This document shows positions 38,780 to 50,765 of a stretch of DNA of 64,000 nucleotides, piece by piece; positions within the stretch are counted from its first letter, which is position 1; each line of letters opens with the position of its first letter. The translations under genes and the position numbers were made by a program. This DNA is from Otis tarda (lineage: Eukaryota; Chordata; Aves; Otidiformes; Otididae): assembly GCA_026413225.1 (NCBI GenBank), contig CM048557.1, positions 64,160,987-64,224,986 on the forward strand. Reading direction: 5' to 3'. Under the pieces are notes generated by a model, which saw only the letters and a program-made list of their open reading frames with translations, did no database searches and was not told the origin of the DNA.

Positions 38780-41700
38780 TCATGAGAGGGAGGCTGCTTT
38801 TCTGGGACTCCTAATGACATTCTGCTCTCTCTGGTGCTCAGTGCTTGTACTCAACAACCAGGCTTGGGACCAGGAGGGAATTTTCCCAGCAACTAAGGTT
38901 GGCAGGACATTTTGAGGCTTTTCTGGCTTGCTTCTATCATACGCCTTGTCTCTCTTCCACAATTTAAGGAAAAAATGTTTATCAGGTCCTCTCGTACCGC
39001 AGGGGTGTAGGACATGGGTCATTCCCTCAACCACTTCTGTCCTCTTTTTGTCATATTCTTATGGCATGTGTTCATTTACTATACGTCTTAGATTGGTCAC
39101 AAATTTGCTATGTTTTATGGTGACTGCTGCTGTGAGGAGCAGCCTGTGGACTTTTCTCAACTGCTGCTCAGTGTCCTGCTCTTGCAAAGCACTGCATTCA
39201 ACACTCTGGGTGTCCTCTTCCAAGCCAATGTTTTTATATTTCATTTACCCTTAATTAGAAGCAAAAAGCCCAAAAATTCACAGCAATCAGACGAAACATC
39301 ACAAGGCTGCTGAGATTATACTGCAGCTAAACACAAACCTGTCAATTCTAGTATGTCAAGTGAACCTACTTAAAAACCGGGTTCTACGCATTACAAAACC
39401 GCTCCATAATATCCATACTTTTCCTGCAACAATTCTATTCTGAGAGTGCCATGAATCCAATTTTCAACAGTTGGAAAAAAAAAAAAAAAGGAGGAGGACC
39501 AAACTTTTGCCAAAAATGTTCAGATATTGGTTGCTTCAGGTTATGCTAGCAACATTAGGTTTCCTTTAGTAAAAGAGCAATTTCACACTGCATTTTAACA
39601 ATGTGGTTAAAATGGACACTGTTTTAGAAGCCACAGTCTTTTATGAGAACTTTGTTTCCCACTCATCCTGATTACCACCTCCTACTCTGCAGATTCTCTA
39701 GAGGAACGGCTAAAGTTACAAATCCAGTTTACATAACGTGTTTTACACGTTACACTCTGAAAACAAAAACTATTGCATGGAAAAATATCTGACATGTTTT
39801 TTTGCTTAAAAACACTGTAGCGAGTGTTTTGGCTTTCTAGTCTAATGTATTTTCATTTGCTTCTGTTTCATATATGGATGATATGGCACTTACAAGGTCA
39901 ACCTGTGTGTCTAAAGACACTCCAGTACACATATACTGAGTAGTTCCTTGTGTAACAACATCTTCTAAAAATCCCTTCTGCTTTGCTTTTTCCAGTGCCT
40001 AGGAGAATCAACTATGATTCATAATCGGAAGCTTCCTAGAAGCACTAATTAATAATATAACAATACAGTGGATAATGGAACAAATATTCTAACATGCACA
40101 CAAATAAGATACAAAATACATTTGATTTTAAACAAACGCTAAATTATCTCACTGTACTTTAGCACAAAGATTTCTAGAAAAAGTCCTTGATGACTTGAAG
40201 TATTACGATAATTGATTTTGAAGCTACAAACACAGTAGATTCATTCGTTAACAGGCATTAGGAATAGTTCCTGGATGCTGAATAATGCACAATCCAGAAA
40301 GTATATGAATGTTTCCAATGTTCATACTCTGTAGCAAAGAAAATATTCATGCTCTGGAAACACAGATATCCATGTAAAATACTTTGTTTTCACAGTATTG
40401 AATATTAATGGCAGGATATCAGTGTTCTCCATTAAAAGTAAGACATGCTTATTAAATGGACATCCTTTAAATACAAAATACATATATTCAATCAGGTGTA
40501 TATGTTTTCAGTTTTCCAGCTGGAATGATTTAACTCATAACAGAGGCAGGTCAAGGGAAAGGAAAACAGGGAGATTGCGCTAAGAGTCTGAGCATTCAGA
40601 TCTCACTGGAAGCTGGTGAACAAGTGTTGGTGGTTCTTTACAAGCTTACATAGACCATATTGAACATTTTCAATGATTTTTCAGCAGGCAAGTTGAGACT
40701 TGAAACTGAAACCTGTGGCCCACACTCAGCTTTCAATAACCCCAAAGCTAAGGCCGTGATCACAGAGAGGAGACTGGGAAGGGACTTACAACATTGTCGG
40801 TTCCTTTTTCAAGGAAACCTTCACCTGAGGGTGGGAGCATAAGATTGTGGCTGTGAAATACCTTTGACCACATCTCCTTTGCATGTGGAGTCCTAGAGTG
40901 AGGCCTGTTCACATCTCCCTTCTCCTCGGTGCAGTTGAGAGGACAAGCTCACTTGAAAATGCCGCCTCTGAAAATGCTGTGCTTGGGCTGTTCTCACCAG
41001 CAGTTGTGTCTAGCTGAGCTCTCCTTCCCTCTGCTTTCCTCAGCCTCTGCCTTTCTGACCTACAGTGCTGAGCTCTATAGAAAGGACAAACCAAAAAATG
41101 CAACTGAAAACAGTCACAACAGTGTGTGCTATTGTTCATCCTCTGCAGACCACTGGCTATGCCAGGGATGTTCCAGTTTGACCAGAGCTTATTAATTGTT
41201 CCTTTAAAAAATGACTCAAGATTTTGACTCAAGCCCAGCTGGAGAGCTGCGAAGCACTCCAGAAATCATTGCCACCAGCTGGCTCTGTGGTCAGGAAAGA
41301 ACTTGTTTTCCTCACACTAGGTGACACATTTCACAAGTGTTTTCAAGGATTGCTAGTCACAAAGACAGAGTAAGCAAAAAATACAAATATTTGAGCTCCA
41401 GTCTTTGAAAATATCCTGTAGCTAGGCACCATTTGGCCTTCTGCCTCCATTAGACATGGGCTACCAACTTGATGGATTGAAGTGCTCGTGCTCTGAGCAA
41501 ATACATTGACAACGACACATCCATTAGGTTCTTGGGATCACCATTGACTGCACTGCCCTAGTCAAGTCCACTCAAAGCAACATTTGTCATACTATACCTG
41601 CCAGTGCTGCAGTGCTGTAAGCAAAGAACAGCCTTGACAGTCAGTTAATCAAAGGCCAGAAGAAAAGAAATTAGGAAACTTCGGCAATCCTCACCAGCAG

Positions 41701-43625
41701 CCTCCTACTGTCTGAACAGGCTGCTTGTTAGGGTGAGCTTGTTGCGCACTCCAGCAAAATATCATCTGCAGAACCTTTTACCTTTCCACAAGCAGAAAAT
41801 CAGTGATGGCCTTGGAGCTGTGTGGTTTACTCTACAAACCTCTAGTTTTTCTCCGCATATCCCAGTGCTATGCCATGAATGCCGAGGATCTAAAGATCTT
41901 AAAGCTGAGTGTCTAAAGCATCATGCTACATCCAGGCCTTTAAGCCTCTGTATAGAGTAGTACCAAAGCTTTCTTGAACTGAGTCCACTTTAAATAGGCA
42001 CGCATTTAATTTGATTGTAAAGTCAGTAGTCTGAATGAACACCCATATCATTTTTTTGTACATTGTTGGATATGAAGGCTAGCTCAGTATAAATGTCCTA
42101 CCACATCAAGTGTCCTGGGTCCAAGCAAACCAAGGATCTTGATATGATGTCTATGATTAATATTCAGATCCTTCTGAAAGGTCACAAAATTGCTGCCAAG
42201 CAGAAGGGGTTCATTAGACAAGGGTGTTCTACTGGGTCACACAGCATCTGAAGAAAAGAAATTATGACTGCCTTATGATGGACAGACACATAGATGCTCT
42301 CTTCCAACAAAAGCTCTTTCCCACCATTGCACACACCTGTGATTTTGAAGAACAGATGCTGAAGGGGAACAGCATTGCTAACTGTCCACAGAGACAGCCT
42401 GAGTGGGCAGTCAATGCCAGCTATTTTCTTCTCATCAGGATGTGACCCAATGCATAGCTAACAACTCGCATTCAGGACCAAAGCTCACAGTTTTGTATCT
42501 TCTTGTTCAAGAGATAATGTACACCAAATAGAAATATGCTGATTTTTAATTAAATTGCTAAATCTGCACCAACAGTAGCATGCAGTTGTCCATTACAGAG
42601 CAAAACCCTGTGCTTCAAATACTACAGACTCAGGCAGGAATGCAGCATTACTGGATAGCTCTCAATCTTGATTACAACAGTATAAATTTGAGGCAACTCT
42701 CTCATATAGTCAGTTAATCCAGATTGGCACTATAACAACTGAGAGCCCAAGAGCCATGGAATGTCTTTATAGTGTTAATTTAATTATGACCAGCTTTGGT
42801 GTTTTAAACTACACAATGTGTCATTCTATATCATAAGGCAGCATGTAAATTTATTGTGATATTATTTCTTACTGTTTTCACTTGTAGTCTCCCAAGATAC
42901 AAGTACTAAAAGAAAGCATCTCTTCCCAATGGTTAGAGACACAACCAGAAGATCTGCTGTCTAGTTTCAGGTCTGCTGCTGACCTGCCAAATAACACAAG
43001 TCACACCTCTCTTCTACATTTTCCTGCTGCACAAGGACAGCCGACCATCCTCTGTTCAGCACTGTGAAACCCACATATCTGTATTAGTACGGATATGCAA
43101 AAGGAATGGTAATACATTTAACTGAAGACTTGACTGAAAAGATTGGGTACGAGATGAACAACCTCTCCTGAGGTGTCTAATGATCTATTATTACCATACT
43201 TCCACCTAACCAGCCTCTTCCAAAGTTCCTACCTACGAACAAATTTCACACTTTCTTTTCATGTGTTTGCCCATTTCCTGAATTGTCTTTTCATTTCCAG
43301 CACTTTCCATTTCTGGTCACAGTGTTTAATTCCCTCAGTAAAGTAATTGAGTCATTTCATTATTCACTTCCCTTCATCTTGTCATAGATGACACATCAAA
43401 CCTCCTTGCTAACCCTCTTCCCAAACTTGGTGTGGCATCTCTCAAAGAGATGAGAAGTTCCTACAGAAATCTCGCTCCAGCATTTCTGGTTTGGCGCATT
43501 TAGGTGACTTGAACCACTGGCTTATGTAACAAAAGCAAATAAAATCCCTTAACACAAGCAAACTTAGAGGCTATACAAGCATTTCTGAGGCATTTCCAAC
43601 AGACAGTTGCTTAACATTAAGTGTT
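38780..43625. other. Non-coding stretch, mostly unique sequence
   Basis: No gene recognised with confidence. On the minus strand, two frames (39059-39244 and 38780-39034) lie in the same phase and are separated by a single TAA near 39058; this is discussed as a finding. An A15 run lies at 39475-39489. The region 39700-40500 is AT-rich. No transposon signature was seen before the LTR. Confidence 0.45.
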
Positions 43626-44067
43626 TGTTACAGTTTAACCCCGCTCAGGACCAAGCTACTCAGTCTCTCATTCATTCCCCCCACCCTCCAGTGGGACAGG
43701 GAAGAGAATTGGTAAAGAAAAGAAGGCAAAACTCATGGCTTGAAATAAAAAAAAAATAATTAAGATAATAACAGAAGAAAACAAAACATATATGGAAAAC
43801 AATTACAGTACAATAGCTCACAGCAAATCCTGAAGCCCAATTTCCTCCAAGTAGCAGAAAACTCTCTTTACCACCCTCCTCACTTATATACCGAGCATGA
43901 GGTCACAAGGTATTGAATGGCCCTTGGGCCAGTTTGGGCAAACTATCCCAGCTGTTGGCTAATTAGTAACCTATCCCAGCTGTGTACCCCAGCCACAGGG
44001 GCCACCAGCTCCAGCTCCTCTCCCAGCTCAGGTGAAAATTAACTCTGTCCTAGCCAGAACCAGGACA
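43626..44067 (-). mobile_element. Solo LTR of an endogenous retrovirus
   Basis: In minus orientation the element starts TGTCCTGGTTCTGGCTAGGA, the 5' end of a common avian LTR family, and ends GGTTAAACTGTAACA, so it has the TG...CA termini of LTRs. A TATATAA box lies at 43884-43890, about 177 bp into the LTR, marking the end of U3. A purine/T-rich segment and a ccctgtcccactggagggtgggg block follow towards the 3' end. The flanks show a near-perfect 5-bp target duplication: gtgtt at 43621-43625 and gtgta at 44068-44072. Five bases suggest an ERVL-like integrase. No gag, pol or env sequence is next to it, so it is a solo LTR left by recombination between two LTRs. The family assignment is from memory of the sequence, not a search. 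Confidence 0.88.
43884..43890 (-). promoter_or_regulatory. TATA box of the solo LTR
   Basis: TATATAA on the minus strand, at the place where related avian LTRs carry their core promoter. Any transcript from it would run leftward. Current activity is unknown. Confidence 0.6.
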
Positions 44068-44862
44068 GTGTAATAAAAGCACAAATGCTTGTTGGCTATG
44101 GAGCTTATGTGATGTTATCCCTACAGGGTACCTGAAACTGCGGGTGCATGGCATCCCGAGCAAGTGCCTACTTTCGAAATTATTACTTTCTACTTCAGTT
44201 TGAGGAGAGCTTTGCTGGTTTTCATTGTTGTTGCTATAGCTGACTGATGCTATACTCTGGTGATATATTATTCTCCCTCGCCTGCCTTTGGCATTCATTG
44301 TATGTCTGTCAGAAGTGTTAGAATCAGTTGGCACAGCTACATCACGAGTGGGAACAAGCCAGGTCTTTTGGAAATCCTATGAATTTTCATAGCGTGGCAG
44401 AGTTAGCTGCAGAACCTGGCTGAAATTTTAGTGCTCTCCAAGACATTGAAAAAATCAGTCAGCACTTAGCAGATCTGAATTATTGAGGCTGGAGGTAAAA
44501 AAACCTCACCCAGTAACAAAAAAAAAGCAGTCAGTAACAGAGGACAATTGTGAATTCTGAAAAAGCAATTGGAACATTTAATAGACTTTTTTAAAGTCCC
44601 AAATGGAGTCACAAAGTACTCAGACATTGAATTAAAATATCCACAATAGCCTGTTCTGAAATGGAGCCTGGGATGTTTCAGAAGTTGAATAAATGGCAGA
44701 CTTCGTACCCGGTGCCAAGACTTCAATTCCAACTTTTAGCTGCTTCACTTCAATATTGTCTAAACTTACTTTTTTTCTGTGTGTTGAGATTTAGAAATGA
44801 TATTGCTGTGCTGGCAAGAACTGTTATTAGGTGCCGAAAAATTCAATCATGGAGAAGAGGGC

Positions 44863-44877
44863 GGGGGGGGGGGGGGG
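44863..44877 (+). repeat. G15 homopolymer within a G-rich knot
   Basis: Fifteen G residues in a row, flanked by ggagaagagggc and cggg. Long G-runs like this can form G-quadruplexes and are hard to sequence, so the exact length is uncertain. Confidence 0.9.
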
Positions 44878-46043
44878 CGGGAAATGTATGCCAGGTTATT
44901 TATTATCTCTCTATAGGAGACCTGTATTTTGTCAAGGCAGCATACTAAGGAAAATTTCACTGTACTTTTAAAGACAAGACGACAATGGAAAATGCAGTTA
45001 AAAATCTGAAATTCTGAGAGTAGCTCTTCATTCAGTCTGGTTTAATTCAACTACGTGTCTCCAATATATGCCAATCTAATTAAGAACTGGCGAACAGCTA
45101 TTAATAGAAATCTGTCTCAGATGCTAATAATGTGAGCTTTATGCCCCTGCCTAGCACAGCTGATATGTTAGAAGTAATAGGAGTATTAGTGTTACAGAGA
45201 GCTGCCACGCTTGCAGAGGTGGGTGGATGACTCCATGTGGGTAGGATCTTCCCACCCAAGAGCCCCTGTAAGCACTAACGGTGCCCCTCTGCCTACATGA
45301 TGCAAAAGATTATCGTTTATAGTTCCCAAGAGGTTAAAAGGATTACTGGCCTTCAAAAAACACAGATGGGAAGGAGTTCATCCAGAAAGAGAAGCAGTTT
45401 GTGAAACAGCATCTAATAGCTATCGTGTCATCCACCCCTACACAAAACCCTATGTAGCTGTGAGAGACCTCTGAGCTCAGTTTCAAAAAGAAATAAATAA
45501 AGTCACGGCCTCTATTAAAGAAAGCTGAGCAGAAATTAAGCACGTTGCAGGACAGGACTGGAGGTATCCTGTGCAGAGAGAGATTCTAAGGCACTGCCAA
45601 AAATGTTTGGTGCAGCAGATACAGTTACTGGTCCCATCAGGATGGAGAGAAGATGTCTTCTCAGGTCTGGTACCACAGCCTGGTGCTGCAGAAACTCAGC
45701 ATTTTCCATGTTAGAAGGAAGAAGAGCAGGAAGATAGTCATCACAGAGCTTTAATGCATTTTCCTGTCATCACGTGCTAGACTTACATCTCCGTGATTAG
45801 ACAGATACCACCAAGGGAGGAAGGGAACTCAGTGAAACTAGATTATTAGGTCAACTGAACAGAAAATAAGGTGCAATACAGACGAAAACGCCTATGATTT
45901 CTTTCTCTGTGTTGGTTATCTAAATGTAAGACATTCAAACCTGCCTTTCTGTTCTTTAGCTTTGATTTTTTTTTCTGTTTTTACACAAAATATCACAAAT
46001 GACAACTGAATAAAAACAAGTCCAAAGAGGCTGCTTGTTCAAC

Positions 46044-46075
46044 AATAAGTGCTTTTAGAATAATAAGTGCTTTTT
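46044..46075 (+). repeat. 18-bp-period direct repeat
   Basis: aataagtgctttt occurs at 46044 and again at 46062, separated by agaat, giving two near-identical copies. Confidence 0.75.
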
Positions 46076-46483
46076 TTGACAAAATCTGGAAGTTTTGCAG
46101 AAAGGTATCAAATTCCATCAGTGCTTTCACCTGGAAATTACATTTCACTGTGATACATTCAAATAATTTTGTTTCAATAGAACAACTTTAGCTACTATTA
46201 TGACAAGAATAAATAAGAGCAAAATGTTCTAAATTACCATTATGAAGCATTTCAAGAAAGCCATTTTAATGTTTCAGGAACAAAAAATTTCCCAGACTTC
46301 ATCTGATATTTAATTTTGACTTCTAGTGCTGGTTTGAAAATAAAATTGTAAGCTTCCTGCAGAATGAAAATTCCCTTTTCTGACCAGCCACCTTCAGTAA
46401 CAGCATTTCAAAGACAATTCAAAGGAATACAAAGGGCCTATTGTCACACCCTGCTATGGGGCACTGCTCCAGTTGTCTCTTGG

Positions 46484-46511
46484 CCTCACCAGAACCTCCT
46501 CACCAGAACCT
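46484..46511 (+). repeat. 14-bp tandem duplication
   Basis: cctcaccagaacct is repeated in tandem, with the second copy starting at 46498. A slippage-type duplication. Confidence 0.85.
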
Positions 46512-48776
46512 CCTCTTCTCACAGAACAAGCACCAAGGAACATTTTGTGGGCAAGAGCAGTGAGCTGCACACAGCACCTCAGATCACAACAATAGTCAGG
46601 AGGGGTCTTGGTCACTTTAAAATGTTACAAAAAATGTTCAGGCAAATCTAATAAACCAAAGAAAAGGAAACCTATTTCAGAGAGCACTAGAAGGGAAGAA
46701 AAGGGAAGGAAATAGAGTTAAGGGAACCCATTTAAGCACTGCAGGCTTCAGTGGGTCACACATAATTTGCAGAGATAGAATGGGTCACAAACGTTTTGTC
46801 CCTGTGTTTGGTAACTTAAATAACTTATTCTCATGCTTTCCAACAATTTTTTTTAAGTTGTTTGTGTCTGAGAAAGAGGCGAGGTAGAGACTTCTAGAAA
46901 TTTTAGATTTTGTGCAGAGGCACACCATTTACCCAAGTACTTATTGGTATGCATTTCCTTTGCAACCAGATCTTGCTTTTCTGGGAGGGTGAGTACCTTG
47001 TGGGAAGGCACTTTGGAAAGCATTTTTTTTTTCTGCAGAGAACAGACCAGACAGGTATTTCTGTGTTCCCTGCTAGCCTTGCACAAGCTCACCACCCCAA
47101 CCTGGGCAGTGGGAGCAATAGAGATGAAGCACCCTGGGAGATTCAAGAGAAGAGGTTTATTTGAGGAATTGCTTCCCCTCCAACATACTCAAGGGCTTGC
47201 ACAGTCTGAGTGCATCTAAATGTTCTCTTTTTTTCCCTTACTGATAAATTTCAAATCTCAAAATAGTGCTTTCTCAGCTGGGGGATAACAGGGAGGGTTC
47301 CAGAGATGAGCATTGCACACTGCAAACATTTTGAGCTAATTTGCCCAAGAGAAAGGGGAGAAGGCAGCATGCAGATGCAGAGGCTGTGATGCTCATCTCT
47401 GCACTGGGCCAGTGCCAAGGCCACCAGGCATCACGAGAAAACCAGCTTGGATTCTAATGGGCTGGGACCCAAATGGGTGCTCTCAGTGCCATGCACAGCC
47501 CTGTGCAGGGAGGTCTAGGCTGCTCCTCCACTTTCTCTGCTACCCCATCATACAAAAGCCAAAAAGTGCTGTTTGATCACTTCTGCCACCTCTGGAGAGA
47601 CCCTAATGTGCTGCCCGGCCCCTCATGTGGGCTGCATGCTGTGAAGTCAAAATAATAACTTTTGGGGGGACCAGAGAGGTTGTGAGCAGCCAAGAGGCTG
47701 CTAAGGTGACCCCTACCAGCACACACCGTGTCTTTCTGTCCCCATCCTGCCTCCGTGTCAAACCACCCCTTCTATGAAGCAAAGTTCTTCAGCCTGCCCC
47801 TCTGGAATCTATGGGGTTGTTTAAGGCATCACAAGTTTCCTGTGCTTCTGTCCCCTCAGTGAGTTACATCTGGGTTAAAATGGGTAGGAAATGGGGGAGG
47901 GTAAATGTAAAGGGGCTGAAAGAGGCCACAAGGGTGAACCTGGGGATGGTGGAAGAGAACAAAAGGGCAAATGCCTCTTTGGAGAGACTGCAGAGACGGC
48001 TGCACTTCACTGAACGCTGCTTTCGGCAGAGGGGCACGTTGCAAGGATGTGGCTGCGGCGTGCATCTGAGCGGGTCTGAGTCCTGTCTGTGCCTTGCCTG
48101 GTGTGAAAGACATATTCCTTCTGCAGGCCGTGCAATAGAGATGGATTTAATTTGCTTTTCATAGGCATCTGTCCTGAATATCAGCCAGAATGCAGAGATA
48201 CGATGCTGACAAGCCAACCGTCAGCAGGATTTTATTTCCTAGCCTCTCTCTAATTGCAGTGTTAACTTGTTGAATACCACAATATCACTTTCCCATGACC
48301 TTTACTGTTAACCAAAGACTTCAGGGCACGTTGGATTGCTTCTCATGTTCAGCAGCAGCTGTGGGGAGCAGCCAATTGCGCAAGGCAATCTGCAGCCAGA
48401 GGAACTGACTCAACAGCACTAACTGAAGTGTGAAATTTGCCTTCCCCTCTCCTCTTAATCAGCCCTTCACATTTAAAACCCCTGTATCTACATTGATGCC
48501 ACCATATGGTGGGGGGGATAGCTGAGTGAATATAAATTATGGCATATTCAGTAATTGTGAATATTCATTAAGTGGGCTAGCTAGTGCTAATGTGCTCCCG
48601 ATTAGGAGGGTCTCAGCAGCATGACAGAAGGCTCTTTAAGAAGCAGCATTATTTTTAGCAGATAAAGTATCTGGGAGGAATGGAAAGCTGTCTAAAAGGC
48701 CAGAACATGTTATACACATCCAGATCCTGCTGGGAGATTTTCTTCCATGGGATATGTGTATCTTCCATGTTCATTA

Positions 48777-48957
48777 GAATCATAGAACGGTTTGGGTTGG
48801 AAGGGACCTTCAAAGCCCATCCAGTCCAACCCCCCAGCAAGGAGCAGGGACATCTCCAACCAGATCAGGTTGCTCAGAGCCCTGTCCAACTTGGCCTTGA
48901 ATGTTTCCAGGGATGGGGCTTCCACCACCTCTCTGGGCAACCTGTCCCAGTGTTCTA
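48777..48957 (-). mobile_element. CR1 non-LTR retrotransposon, very short 3' fragment
   Basis: Reverse-oriented CR1 starting with gaatcatagaacggtttggg and running about 180 bp to gtgttctac. On the minus strand, one frame reads [17 protein letters not shown] and then [19 protein letters not shown], the last part of CR1 ORF2. It closely matches the copy at 8991-9283, with only scattered differences, so both probably derive from the same subfamily. Confidence 0.95.
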
Positions 48958-50536
48958 CTTAGATCTTATTAGGTCAAACTCTGGTCTGTTTGTATTCCCC
49001 ACTGATGCTCCCCATCTGAAGCATGCAAGCACACACAAAGCCAGTGCTGTTCCAGGCCATGCAACAGTGCTGATTCACAGGAAATGTTTTCTGTGGTCGT
49101 ATCACAGTTCTGTTGGCTTTTGTGTGTATCCCTGTTCTGAGGTGTGGGTTCCAGTTCACAAAATGAAAATATCATCCCAGAGAAAATTTAAATTTTCCTC
49201 CTGAGCCACAGTCAAAAATTCTTTTGAAATTATTGCAATTATTTTATCCAACATTACCAATCTGCCCGTTTGTCTCACACTTAACAGGAAAAAATCCACA
49301 CATTGGGAATATTAACAACACCAGACAATAAAAATGTAGAAAAAAATAATGGAGAAATTAATGGCTTCTAAGAGGGAGAGGAGAAAGCATTTTCAGCCCT
49401 TCCAAAACCACTTTATCTTGACAGATGAGTGTGGCTGCCCTCTTCACACATTCCTCAAGGAGAGGCTGCCAGAGCCAGACACAGCTTGTGTCTGCTACAC
49501 CACCCCTTGTCATCTCACTGCACCTTGAGCTTCATCTCTGCCGTGGGAGAAAAGAATCACATTTTCCACAGTCATAATGAAATACTCCGAGTTCAGAGCA
49601 CTCCAAAGCAAACTGCTAGATATTACATACATTACATTAATAGGGCAATACAGACAGAAAGGAGGGCTCCATACCAAAACCAATGTGGTAAGCTGGTGAT
49701 GGGACTGGAGAAGGATGTTCACCCATGACCCTCCAAGCCTGTGCTGCATCAGCCTCCCTGGGCCAGTGTCCCCAGACTGTCCCTGCAGTGGGGCAGGTGC
49801 TGACTGGGAGTATGGGGAAGTGCTGACTTGAGTTGGCTGGTCCCGATTTCTTTTTCAGTCTATGGACCAGCATACTAAGGAGGAGAAGCACAGCCAAACG
49901 AAGTCAAACTTTCTTGGCAGAAGTACAGTGAATATTCTTTTTTCAATAACAAATTGCAACATCTTCAAAATATTTCCCTTGGAGGATTTTCACAGTGCTG
50001 CCAGTTAGAGGTCTGGGGTTGATTTGGGGGCAGGTTAGTTTTTTTGGGTTTTTTTTTTTAAAAAAAAAAAAAAAGCAAGAGGCAAGTAGAGAACTACCAT
50101 GGTGATGGAAACATGAGATCTGTCTCAGGAGACATATAGCAAAACAACTACTATCATTATAACACTTTATGTTTGAAGCTTATCAATGTCTTTTAGGCAG
50201 AAGTTCAAACCCTGGCACAGTCCGTTCAGTGCTTCAGTATCCCCAAACAGAGGAGAAGAATACCAAGTGTTTAACCAGCCTTGGTCCTTCAGATGAGAGC
50301 TAAATCTTGCTTGTGCTGCACAGGAGTTCATCAAGCATCTTGTCCTCAGGACATGACTTTACTCATCCTTTGGCTACTTATCCTTGTACCCACAGCTATG
50401 GTGGCACATAGTGGTGTAGGGTATTTATAACTCAGGTGATGGCTCTGGATCCTTCAGCACAAAAAGCAGAGGAATCTCAGGCTGCTGTCTTCATTGCTCT
50501 TTGAAACAGCTCATGCAAACGCAGGGTAATCTTCAA
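48958..50536. other. Non-coding stretch with a T11A15 palindrome
   Basis: No gene recognised. Frames on both strands at 48969-49204 and 49429-49897 overlap and have no motif. The only notable structure is the T/A palindrome at 50049-50074. Confidence 0.5.
50049..50074. repeat. T11A15 palindromic tract
   Basis: Eleven T residues followed directly by fifteen A residues, a self-complementary block of at least 22 bp. It can extrude as a cruciform and forms rigid, nucleosome-excluding DNA. It may also be a junction of two slippage events. Confidence 0.9.
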
Positions 50537-50765
50537 ATCACAGAATCACAGAATCACAGAATTATCAAGATTGGAAAAGACCTAAAAGATCATCCAGTCC
50601 AACCATCACCAATACTTCTCAGCTAAATCATATCCCTCAACACAACATCCAAACATTTCTTGAACACCCCCATGGTCGGTGACTCCACCACCTCCCTGGG
50701 CAGTGCATTCCAGTGCCTGACTACCCTTTCCGAGAAGTAATATTTCCTAATGTCCAGCCTATATT
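50537..50765 (-). mobile_element. CR1 3' fragment of another subfamily
   Basis: Reverse-oriented CR1 with three clear 8-bp tail units (tcacagaa) at its left end, followed by ttggaaaagacctaaaagatcatccagtccaaccatcacc. It then passes through the tccaccacctccctgggcagtgcattccagtgcctgac block to about 50765. The internal sequence differs from the copies at 8991, 32964 and 48777, so it belongs to a distinct CR1 lineage. It is about 230 bp long and 5'-truncated. Confidence 0.93.

Larger units (their letters stand above)
44068..48776. other. Non-coding stretch without recognisable genes
   Basis: No gene recognised. It contains a G15 tract (44863-44877), an 18-bp-period direct repeat (about 46044-46075) and a 14-bp tandem pair (46484-46511). 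A CpG-bearing segment lies at about 47990-48080, and a unique TAAT- and CAGCTG-containing stretch at 48230-48660. Frames at 46364-46651, 46853-47219 and 47811-48217 overlap in several phases and carry no motif. Confidence 0.5.

Noticed and set aside
44050..44334. 94-codon minus frame overlapping the right end of the solo LTR
   Set aside because: Its 3' end lies in LTR sequence and the rest has no similarity to retroviral or host proteins that I recognise.
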